From Idiomarina aquatica (GTDB lineage: Bacteria; Pseudomonadota; Gammaproteobacteria; Enterobacterales; Alteromonadaceae), in contig NZ_SNXI01000004.1 in assembly GCF_004362895.1 (NCBI RefSeq), positions 1-64,000 of the forward strand: a DNA stretch of 64,000 bases. Reading direction: 5' to 3'. This document shows, in pieces, positions 25,999-33,178 of the stretch. The notes beneath the pieces are model-generated. The model was not told the origin of the DNA. It ran no database searches and saw only the letters and a program-made list of their open reading frames with translations. Position 1 is the stretch's first letter. Every line of letters begins with the position of its first letter. Made by a program: the position numbers and the translations under genes.

Positions 25999-26751
25999 TT
26001 ATTGCGCATCAAAGCACAGGTTGTTGTCCTTTTTACTCTCATCGCCCATCAGATACAAATAAGTTGGCATAAGATCTAACGGTGTTTTAAGGGCTTTTGG
26101 ATCTTCCGCAGGGTAGGCTTTTGCTCGCATACTGGTGCGGGTAGCGCCCGGGTTAATCACATTAGTGCGTACCGAGGTGGTTTCGTACTCATCGGCAATC
26201 ACTTGTGCCATGCCCTCGGTGGCGAACTTAGATATGGCATAGCTGCCCCAATAGGCACGTCCTTTACGGCCAACACCTGACGAGGTGAATACCAGCGAAG
26301 CATTGTCGGCTAATTGCATCACCGGCAGCAGTGCCTGGGTCATCAGCATGGGGCCTGTAACATTGATTTGCATGGCATCGTTAAAGTCGTCTGCTTCGAT
26401 ATGAGTATACGGCGACAAGATGCTCAGAATGCCGGCGTTGTGTAACACGCCGTCTAAGCGTCCAAATTGTTCCTTGATGGTTGCGGCCATGCCCTGGTAG
26501 TGATCCAGAGTCGCGCCTTTGAGATCCAGCGGGATAATCGCTGGCTTGGCGCCACCGGCTTGTTCAATCTCGTCGTATACTGCTTCCAGCTTATCAACTG
26601 TGCGCCCCAGCAGAATAACCGTGGCACCATGTTCGGCAAAAGTTAGCGCTGCCTGGCGGCCGATACCGTCGCCGGCGCCGGTTACCAGAATAACTTTATC
26701 GGTTAAGAGGTCTTTAGGGGCTTGATAATCATGTACCGTCTTGATTTGCAT
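25999..26751 (-). CDS. yciK: YciK family short-chain dehydrogenase
   Basis: SDR oxidoreductase of 250 residues. The cofactor motif TGAGDGIG lies at about 24-31, and the catalytic part has S (FTSSGVG) and Y-x3-K (YAISK). The N-terminal extension MQIKTVHDYQAPKDLL before the first strand is typical of YciK. Substrate unknown. Upstream of the BNR-repeat gene and divergent from the VolA lipase gene. Confidence 0.88.
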   Translation of the reverse strand: MQIKTVHDYQAPKDLLTDKVILVTGAGDGIGRQAALTFAEHGATVILLGRTVDKLEAVYDEIEQAGGAKPAIIPLDLKGATLDHYQGMAATIKEQFGRLDGVLHNAGILSILSPYTHIEADDFNDAMQINVTGPMLMTQALLPVMQLADNASLVFTSSGVGRKGRAYWGSYAISKFATEGMAQVIADEYETTSVRTNVINPGATRTSMRAKAYPAEDPKALKTPLDLMPTYLYLMGDESKKDNNLCFDAQ

Positions 26752-26933
26752 ATTTATCGTTTTCCATTGGACTGTTAAGGTCAGTGTAGGCTATTGTACT
26801 GATATTCGGATAACTTCTCAGCAAACGAATAGAAATTCCGGAAAAAGCCTTTTATCTTAATTCATACAGGTGTATAAAAATCGTTAAGCGAAAGGCTTCA
26901 TAATAAAAATGTAAAAAGGACTGGGGAATCCAC

Positions 26934-29348
26934 ATGAAAAAACTATTACTCCCATTGGCGATTGGATCAGCATTGAGTCTGGTCGGCTGTGGTAGCGGTG
27001 ACGAAGCACCGTTAACAGAAACGGAAGTTAGCGTTGCGGCAACGCGCGTGCAATTTGACCCATCGAACAGCATTATTCCGGTGCCAACTAACGTATTGCT
27101 TAGCGGTACTGTCGACGGAACCTTAAATATTCCGGTAGCGGACCCAAGTGATATTAGTGACCCACAAGTGGCGTTAAATGGTCTGGATGGTTGGGGTACA
27201 CACCCCACGATAACCTTTAACTTTTCACTGCCACGTGATGAGAACGGCGACTTGGTTAACGTAGCCGCTGGTAGTTTGGAAGCCCAGGGCTCTATTCGTG
27301 TTTTCGAAACCATTCAGGGCGGTTCTGACGTTAATGCAACTTGTGCCGCGGCTAGCCCCGCAGCAGCTTGTGCGGTAACAGCAGAATTAACACACGGCGT
27401 TGATTTTACCGTATCAGCGGTTGATGAAGATACCGTTGCGGTGGTGCCACTACGGCCGTTAAAGCCTAAAACAGGCTACATTGTTGCTTTGACGTCCGGT
27501 ATTCAGGATACCCTGGGCCGTGACGTGAAGCCATCACAGACCTACACCCTGATGAAACGTCCGGCAGACAGCGATCCGGTATCATCTGATCCGTCGGCTC
27601 TGTCTCTGCAACGTTTGATTAATAGCTACGAAGGTGCGCTGGCGCAGTTTGGCGTTGATGCCGAAGAGGTTATTTACACGTCTAACTTCACCACGCAATC
27701 GGTGGGTGATGTCTTAGGTGCAACTAAACAGATGTTAGGCCTGAGTGCTGCTGGTATAGAAACACCATGGTCACCGGAAGTTCCGGTAATGCAGGCGGCG
27801 CCGCAGGACTATTCGCTGGACGTGGTGTTGCAGCAAAGTGGCGTCACTGATCCTACGGTATTGGCAGCTGCTTCTGCTGCGCGCGTATACGGTGGTCAGG
27901 TGAATCTACCTTACTACTCGCCGTTACCATCAGCTGAAAACCCGCGTGCACCGGTGGATGGTCGCTGGCGTGCAGCCTGTGATAGCCCGGCGTCTATTTT
28001 AGGTGCGGTGCAGCAGGGTATTATCGACCCGGCAGGCGCAGGCATTCCACAGGAAGCATTGCAGGATCCAACGCTATTGCTGCCACCTAACAACTGTTTT
28101 GACTTCCCGGGTGTGGACGAAGAGCGTCACCTGACTAAGTACAACCCGATCCCGGCGATTCAGGGTACGCAAACGGTGCCTGCCTTTATCACTATTCCTG
28201 ATTTGGCGGTTGTGAATGCCATTCGCGCCCAGCGTGGTATGGCACAATTAGAAGCTGTGCCACAAGGCGGCTGGCCGGTGGTGATCTTCCAACACGGCAT
28301 TACCGGTAACAAAACTAATGCTGCTGGTATTGCGGGTTCGTTAGCGGCGGCTGGTTTTGCTACCGTAGCCATTGACCATCCGCTGCATGGCGATCGTGGT
28401 TTCGACCTTAACGGTGATGGCACGGACGAAATTAACGCCTCAAGTGCGGCCGGTGTTACCAGCTACATGAACTTAGCTAACTTGTTGGCCGCGCGTGATA
28501 ATGTGCGTCAGTCTATTGCTGACTTAGTTGGTTTGCGCATGAGCTTAAATAACTTTATGGCAGCCGATGGTGCGCAGTTAAATGGCCAGGACGTGCATTT
28601 CGTGGGCCACTCGTTAGGTGCAATTGCTGGTGTGGGCTTTACGGCGATGGCCAATACGCCGTTTGAAAACCCTCAGTTAGCACCGCTTAATCCAATGTTC
28701 AGTGTGCAGGCGTCTTCGCTTGGTATGCCGGGCGGGAGTATTGCTAACTTCCTGTTAGCGTCAGGTTCGTTCGAAGTGCCGGTTAAGAGCCAACTGTTGT
28801 ATTCAGCAAGCTCAGATTTTGCAGCGGCAGTTAATGCACAGGCCGAAGCTGCGGGTATTAACCCCGGCGGTCCTGGCTTTAGCGAACTACTGGCACAGGT
28901 TTATGTTGAGTTCATGAATTCAGCATCGTCTGCGCAGGTGGCCCAAATCAATGCAACCTTCGAGCAGTTTGCTTTTGCTGCGCAGGCTGTGATTGACTCT
29001 GCAGACCCGGTTAACTATTCAGCGGGTGTTGCTGCGACGGGTACGCCGGTGCATTTAATCGAAGCCATTGGCGATGCGACTATTCCTAATGCGGTTCAGG
29101 GCAAGCCGCTGGTGGGCACTGAGCCACTGATTGGGTTAATGGGTCTGCCGTCAGTTTCGAGCACTGTGCAGTCGCAAGATGGCAATCCGGTTTCTGGTGC
29201 TGTGCGCTTCAGCGCAGGTGATCACGGTTCATTAGTGTCGCCGGCAGCTTCTGCAGCCGCAACCGCAGAGATGCAAACACAAATCTTCAGCTGGTTCGGT
29301 TCTGACATGTTGTCACTGCCGATTAGTAACGAAGAAGTGGTACAGTAG
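26934..29348 (+). CDS. VolA/Pla-1/cef family surface lipoprotein lipase
   Basis: Lipoprotein of 804 residues with lipobox LVGC (Cys 19). The N-terminal region (FDPSNSIIPVPTNVLL) is typical of VolA, the surface-exposed lysophospholipase of Vibrio. An alpha/beta hydrolase domain follows, with nucleophile Ser560 in GHSLG and an oxyanion-side segment VVIFQHGITGNKTN. The catalytic acid and His are probably in AIGDATIPN and AGDHGSL near the end. It probably releases fatty acids from external lecithin or lysolipids. A terminator follows at 29388-29416. Confidence 0.88.
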   Translation: MKKLLLPLAIGSALSLVGCGSGDEAPLTETEVSVAATRVQFDPSNSIIPVPTNVLLSGTVDGTLNIPVADPSDISDPQVALNGLDGWGTHPTITFNFSLPRDENGDLVNVAAGSLEAQGSIRVFETIQGGSDVNATCAAASPAAACAVTAELTHGVDFTVSAVDEDTVAVVPLRPLKPKTGYIVALTSGIQDTLGRDVKPSQTYTLMKRPADSDPVSSDPSALSLQRLINSYEGALAQFGVDAEEVIYTSNFTTQSVGDVLGATKQMLGLSAAGIETPWSPEVPVMQAAPQDYSLDVVLQQSGVTDPTVLAAASAARVYGGQVNLPYYSPLPSAENPRAPVDGRWRAACDSPASILGAVQQGIIDPAGAGIPQEALQDPTLLLPPNNCFDFPGVDEERHLTKYNPIPAIQGTQTVPAFITIPDLAVVNAIRAQRGMAQLEAVPQGGWPVVIFQHGITGNKTNAAGIAGSLAAAGFATVAIDHPLHGDRGFDLNGDGTDEINASSAAGVTSYMNLANLLAARDNVRQSIADLVGLRMSLNNFMAADGAQLNGQDVHFVGHSLGAIAGVGFTAMANTPFENPQLAPLNPMFSVQASSLGMPGGSIANFLLASGSFEVPVKSQLLYSASSDFAAAVNAQAEAAGINPGGPGFSELLAQVYVEFMNSASSAQVAQINATFEQFAFAAQAVIDSADPVNYSAGVAATGTPVHLIEAIGDATIPNAVQGKPLVGTEPLIGLMGLPSVSSTVQSQDGNPVSGAVRFSAGDHGSLVSPAASAAATAEMQTQIFSWFGSDMLSLPISNEEVVQ

Positions 29349-29387
29349 CAGGCATGTCGGTGCTTTGCACCGCCATGCCCGCTAGGC

Positions 29388-29416
29388 AAAAAGGTCAGCT
29401 TCGCTGACCTTTTTTT
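29388..29416. terminator. Rho-independent terminator after the VolA-like gene
   Basis: Stem GGTCAGC/GCTGACC with loop TTC, followed by seven T and preceded by five A, so it can act in both directions. A second, less regular hairpin (GGCATG...CATGCC, 29351-29379) lies just before it. Confidence 0.92.
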
Positions 29417-29419
29417 GTT

Positions 29420-29519
29420 TGGCGCTGCGCTTGCCTGGCGCCCTGCGGGCTTGCTTGGCGGCTCGTGGCTTCGCCACTCGCCTTGTGTTTCTGGGCTTGA
29501 GGCTTCGCCACTCGCCTAT
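29420..29519. repeat. Cluster of short GC hairpins with TTC loops
   Basis: After the terminator come several short palindromic pieces, including GTGGC-TTC-GCCAC and a near-copy GAGGC-TTC-GCCAC, both followed by TCGCCT. The 5-bp stem with a three-base loop is the same architecture as the modules flanking olsF, but the spacer differs. Confidence 0.5.
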
Positions 29520-29542
29520 GTAGGTCGCGCCTTTGGCGCGAC
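29520..29542 (+). repeat. GTAG-type REP hairpin
   Basis: GTAG followed by an 8-bp stem GTCGCGCC/GGCGCGAC with loop TTT; same element as 120-142 (minus) and 31972-31993. It lies 45 bp before sohB. Confidence 0.65.
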
Positions 29543-29587
29543 GGGATGTTAGACTGGGCTAAATAGTGATACTTGGGAGTTGTTTGT

Positions 29588-30583
29588 ATGGAATTTTTAG
29601 CCGATATTGGCAGTTTTTTGTTGAAGGCGGGGATTATTATTTTTGCTTTCGTGATTATCACGGGTGTCATTGCGCAAGCGGCGCAGAAGCAGAAAAAACA
29701 GAAAGGCGAATTGGAAGTGACCCATTTGTCCAAAGAGATCCAACAGATGCAGGATGCCCTGAGGATGGAGCTTTTGGATAAGAAAGCGCGTAAAAAAGCC
29801 GAGAAGCTGCTTAAAAAAGCGCGAAAATCTGAAAAGAAACATGAAAACCGTTTATTTGTGATTGATTTTAAAGGCTCGATGGATGCTAAAGAAGTCGAAA
29901 ACTTGCGCCGCGAGATTAATGCGGTACTGAGTATCGCCAGTGATAAAGACGATGTGCTGATTCGCCTGGAAAGTGGCGGTGGTGTGGTTAATGGTTATGG
30001 CCTGGCGGCTGCGCAGTTGCAGCGTTTACGTGACCATGGCATGACCTTGCACGTGGCGGTGGATAAAGTCGCTGCCAGTGGCGGTTATATGATGGCCTGT
30101 GTGGGGCATAAAATTTATGCGGCGCCGTTTGCCTTTATTGGCTCGATTGGCGTGGTGGCGCAGATTCCGAACGTGCATCGTTGGCTTAAAAATCACGATA
30201 TCGATTTTGAGCAGATTACCGCGGGCGAGTTTAAACGCACGCTGACGGTCTTCGGCGAAAATACTGATGAAGGCCGCCGCAAATTCAAAAAAGACTTAGA
30301 AGCCATTCATCACCAATTTAAAGACTTTGTGCAGACTAATCGCGCGGAGCTGGATATTGATAAGGTGGCTACCGGCGAAGTCTGGTCAGGACAGCAAGCG
30401 AAAGAACTGGGTTTGGTTGACGAAGTAGTAACCAGCGATGAATGGTTACTGAAGCAATTGGACGAGCGTGAGATTTTAAAACTGGAGTACAGTGTTAAAA
30501 AGCCGCTAAGCGAGCGTTTCGCTAAAGGGGCGGCGACCATTATTCAGACCTTAAAATCCTCGTTTGCACGCTCTGACGTTTAA
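29588..30583 (+). CDS. sohB: SohB inner-membrane S49 serine protease
   Basis: Protease of 331 residues in the SppA/SohB family. An N-terminal membrane helix (about 12-30) and a basic helical linker precede the protease domain. The nucleophile is S164 (VAASGGYMMA), and the catalytic lysine is probably K216 (AGEFKRTLT). The upstream TTG at 29573 is less likely than the ATG at 29588, which has GGGAG at workable spacing. Faces the periplasm by homology. Confidence 0.93.
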   Translation: MEFLADIGSFLLKAGIIIFAFVIITGVIAQAAQKQKKQKGELEVTHLSKEIQQMQDALRMELLDKKARKKAEKLLKKARKSEKKHENRLFVIDFKGSMDAKEVENLRREINAVLSIASDKDDVLIRLESGGGVVNGYGLAAAQLQRLRDHGMTLHVAVDKVAASGGYMMACVGHKIYAAPFAFIGSIGVVAQIPNVHRWLKNHDIDFEQITAGEFKRTLTVFGENTDEGRRKFKKDLEAIHHQFKDFVQTNRAELDIDKVATGEVWSGQQAKELGLVDEVVTSDEWLLKQLDEREILKLEYSVKKPLSERFAKGAATIIQTLKSSFARSDV

Positions 30584-30691
30584 GCGAGTTATTCGGTCGC
30601 TAAAGCGCCTGTTAATCGCTAGCGCTGACGCGGCCTTTTTGCTAGTCTTAGGCGGTTTTGGGAAGCCAATTTAATAAAATAAAGGACTCGT

Positions 30692-31975
30692 ATGAGTGAC
30701 AAAAAGAAATTGAGCCTAACCAGCCGTATCGTCATTGGTATGGTCGCAGGTATTGCATTGGGGCTGGCGTTGCGCTTTTTTGCTGGTGAAAGTGCCTGGG
30801 TTGATAGTTATCTGACGAACGGTTTGTTTAATATCATTGGTCAGATATTTATTACCTCACTGAAGATGCTGGTAGTACCGCTGGTATTTGTCTCGCTGGT
30901 GGTGGGAACCTGTTCGTTGAGTGACCCCAGTAAGCTCGGTCGCTTAGGCGGTAAAGCCGTCGGTATGTACCTGGTTACCACGGCTATCGCTATTTCTATC
31001 GCGATTTTCTCGGCCATACTGATTCAACCGGGTTCAGGTGTTGAGCGTGACTCAAATACGACCTTTGAGCCGTCCGAGGCACCGTCGCTGTCGCAGGTTA
31101 TTATTGACTTGTTCCCGGATAACCCGATTAATGCCATGGCGCAGGGCAACATGCTGCAAATTATCGTGTTTGCGTTGTTGTTTGGTATTGCGATGGCGTT
31201 GGTAGGTAAGCCGGGCGAGCGCCTGAAAAGCTTTTTTGATGACTTTAACGAAGTCATTATGAAGCTGGTGGTTATTTTGATGAACCTGGCGCCTTACGGT
31301 GTGTTTGCGCTTATGGCCAAGCTATTTACCGAGACGGGTCTGGGTATGATAGCGAGCCTGGCGAAGTATTTCTTCCTGGTGTTGATCGTGCTGTTAATTC
31401 ACGGTCTGATCGTGCATCCGTTCCTGCTCAGCACGTTAGCGCGCGTTAAACCAGGTATATTCCTGCGTAAGATGCGTGATGCGCAATTATTTGGATTTAG
31501 CACCGCGTCCAGTAACGCCACTATGCCGATTACCCTGGAGACCGTGACCAAGCGTTTAGGTGTCAAAAACAGCGTCGGTTCGTTTACCGTGCCGCTGGGT
31601 GCGACCATTAATATGGATGGCACCTCGATCATGCAGGGTGTCGCCACCGTATTCATTGCTCAGGTTTATGGTCTTGATCTGTCGGTAGCAGACTACCTGA
31701 TGGTGATCCTGACGGCGACATTGGCGTCGGTGGGTACTGCGGGTGTTCCGGGTGTCGGACTAATCATGCTGGCGATGGTGCTGCAACAGGTTGGTTTGCC
31801 GGTCGAGGGCATCGGCCTGATTATCGGTGTTGACCGCTTGCTGGATATGACCCGAACGGCCGTTAACGTCACCGGTGATGCGATGGTCAGCTGTGTGGTT
31901 GCCAAATCCGAAGGCGACTTCGACGAAGAGGTCTATTACGACCGCGAGGCCGGCAAGAAGCTCGAAGAACTGTAG
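30692..31975 (+). CDS. Dicarboxylate/amino acid:cation symporter (DAACS family)
   Basis: Membrane transporter of 427 residues in the GltP/DctA family. Family motifs are visible: the serine-rich reentrant loop FSTASSNATMPI, the NMDGT sodium-site motif (ATINMDGTS) and GTAGVPGVGLIM. Substrates in the family are glutamate, aspartate or C4-dicarboxylates, driven by Na+ or H+; the exact one cannot be told. The stop codon lies inside a GTAG REP element. Confidence 0.9.
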   Translation: MSDKKKLSLTSRIVIGMVAGIALGLALRFFAGESAWVDSYLTNGLFNIIGQIFITSLKMLVVPLVFVSLVVGTCSLSDPSKLGRLGGKAVGMYLVTTAIAISIAIFSAILIQPGSGVERDSNTTFEPSEAPSLSQVIIDLFPDNPINAMAQGNMLQIIVFALLFGIAMALVGKPGERLKSFFDDFNEVIMKLVVILMNLAPYGVFALMAKLFTETGLGMIASLAKYFFLVLIVLLIHGLIVHPFLLSTLARVKPGIFLRKMRDAQLFGFSTASSNATMPITLETVTKRLGVKNSVGSFTVPLGATINMDGTSIMQGVATVFIAQVYGLDLSVADYLMVILTATLASVGTAGVPGVGLIMLAMVLQQVGLPVEGIGLIIGVDRLLDMTRTAVNVTGDAMVSCVVAKSEGDFDEEVYYDREAGKKLEEL

Positions 31976-31993
31976 GTCGCGCCCCGGCGCGAC
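31972..31993 (+). repeat. GTAG-type REP hairpin overlapping the symporter stop
   Basis: GTAG and an 8-bp stem GTCGCGCC/GGCGCGAC with a two-base loop CC. The TAG of the GTAG head is the stop codon of the symporter gene. Confidence 0.65.
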
Positions 31994-32131
31994 ATGCTCT
32001 CGTCGTCTGTGCCGAGGCGCAGCGATTGGAGCCATATTCCATTCTCGCCTATTATAGATTAAATCGTTCGTTCGCTTAGGTTTGTATCGGATTTATTATC
32101 GTTGCCATCAAATTTTAATAAGGTGGCAACG

Positions 32132-33091
32132 ATGGCGATACAGCAGTTACCGATAATTTCGTTTGCACAATTAGATAGCGAACAGGAACGTCTGCGGTTG
32201 CGCTGGGCGGCAAGTGAAGTGGGCTTTTTCTATTTGGTTGACCATGGGCTATCTGAGCACGAACTGGCACAGGTCATGAACTTGAGTCGGCGATTTTTTG
32301 GCTTGCCTGCCGCGCAGAAAGCGGGTGTCGATATGCGTTATTCACCTCACTTCCGTGGTTATAACGCGGTTGGGCAGGAGTTGACCGGCGGGGCGATGGA
32401 TGTCCGTGAGCAGTTTGACTGGATGAATGAAGAGCCGGCGCCGACGGAAATACGCCATGATTGGCAGCAGGTTATCGGGCCCAATTTGTGGCCTGCGGCG
32501 TTGCCACAGCTTGAGCATACGCTATTGGCCTTAAGCGAACGCCAAACGGACATTGCCGTGACTTTATTGCGCGCCCTTTGTCAGTCTATGGGTATGGACG
32601 CACATGCGTTGGATCAGAGCTTTCGTGATAGCCCCTATACGCATTCCAAAATTATTCGCTATCCGGGATCGGCGCAATCACGCCAGGGCGTTGGCGCTCA
32701 TAAAGACCCGGGCTACCTGACCTTCGTCCTACAAGACCAGCAAAGTGGCTTAGAAGTCGAGCATCAGGGGCAGTGGCTGGATGTTGAACCGATGCCCGGA
32801 TCGTTTGTGGTCAACATTGGTGAGCTACTGGAGTTGGCGTCGGACGGCTTTTTACAAGCCACCAACCATCGAGTACGCGCGCCACAGCCGGGAACCGAGC
32901 GTTATTCGGTAGCCTATTTTATGGCGGCACAGTTGGATGCCACGGTACCCGTGCTGGATTTACCCGAGCCACTGAAAGCTCAGTCGAAAGGCGTTTCAAC
33001 GGATCCCAACAATCCGCTGTTATCGCACGTCGGTGAAAATGTTTTAAAAGGCCGGGTGCGCTCGCATCCCGACGCAGGCAAGGCAGCGTAA
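32132..33091 (+). CDS. 2-oxoglutarate/Fe(II)-dependent dioxygenase, isopenicillin N synthase-like
   Basis: Non-heme iron oxygenase of 319 residues. The iron triad is H190, D192 (GAHKDPGYL) and H246 (NHRVRAP), and the 2-oxoglutarate-binding RxS is R257-x-S259. The N-terminal DIOX_N part (LPIISFAQL) is normal. Bacterial relatives include uncharacterised enzymes and ethylene-forming-like proteins; the substrate is unknown. The ATG at 32132 follows AAGGTGG and is preferred over an upstream TTG at 32102. Confidence 0.87.
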   Translation: MAIQQLPIISFAQLDSEQERLRLRWAASEVGFFYLVDHGLSEHELAQVMNLSRRFFGLPAAQKAGVDMRYSPHFRGYNAVGQELTGGAMDVREQFDWMNEEPAPTEIRHDWQQVIGPNLWPAALPQLEHTLLALSERQTDIAVTLLRALCQSMGMDAHALDQSFRDSPYTHSKIIRYPGSAQSRQGVGAHKDPGYLTFVLQDQQSGLEVEHQGQWLDVEPMPGSFVVNIGELLELASDGFLQATNHRVRAPQPGTERYSVAYFMAAQLDATVPVLDLPEPLKAQSKGVSTDPNNPLLSHVGENVLKGRVRSHPDAGKAA

Positions 33092-33178
33092 TGGTTTACA
33101 TATTGGTTGGCAGGAGTTGTTAAAGCCGGCGAGCTCGCGTAAGCTTCTGTATCAGTACAGAAGTAACAAAAAAATTTT

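Noticed and set aside
26852-27313. Minus-strand open frame of 153 codons at the start of the VolA-like gene
   Set aside because: It overlaps a well-supported signal peptide and lipobox on the plus strand and has no recognisable features.
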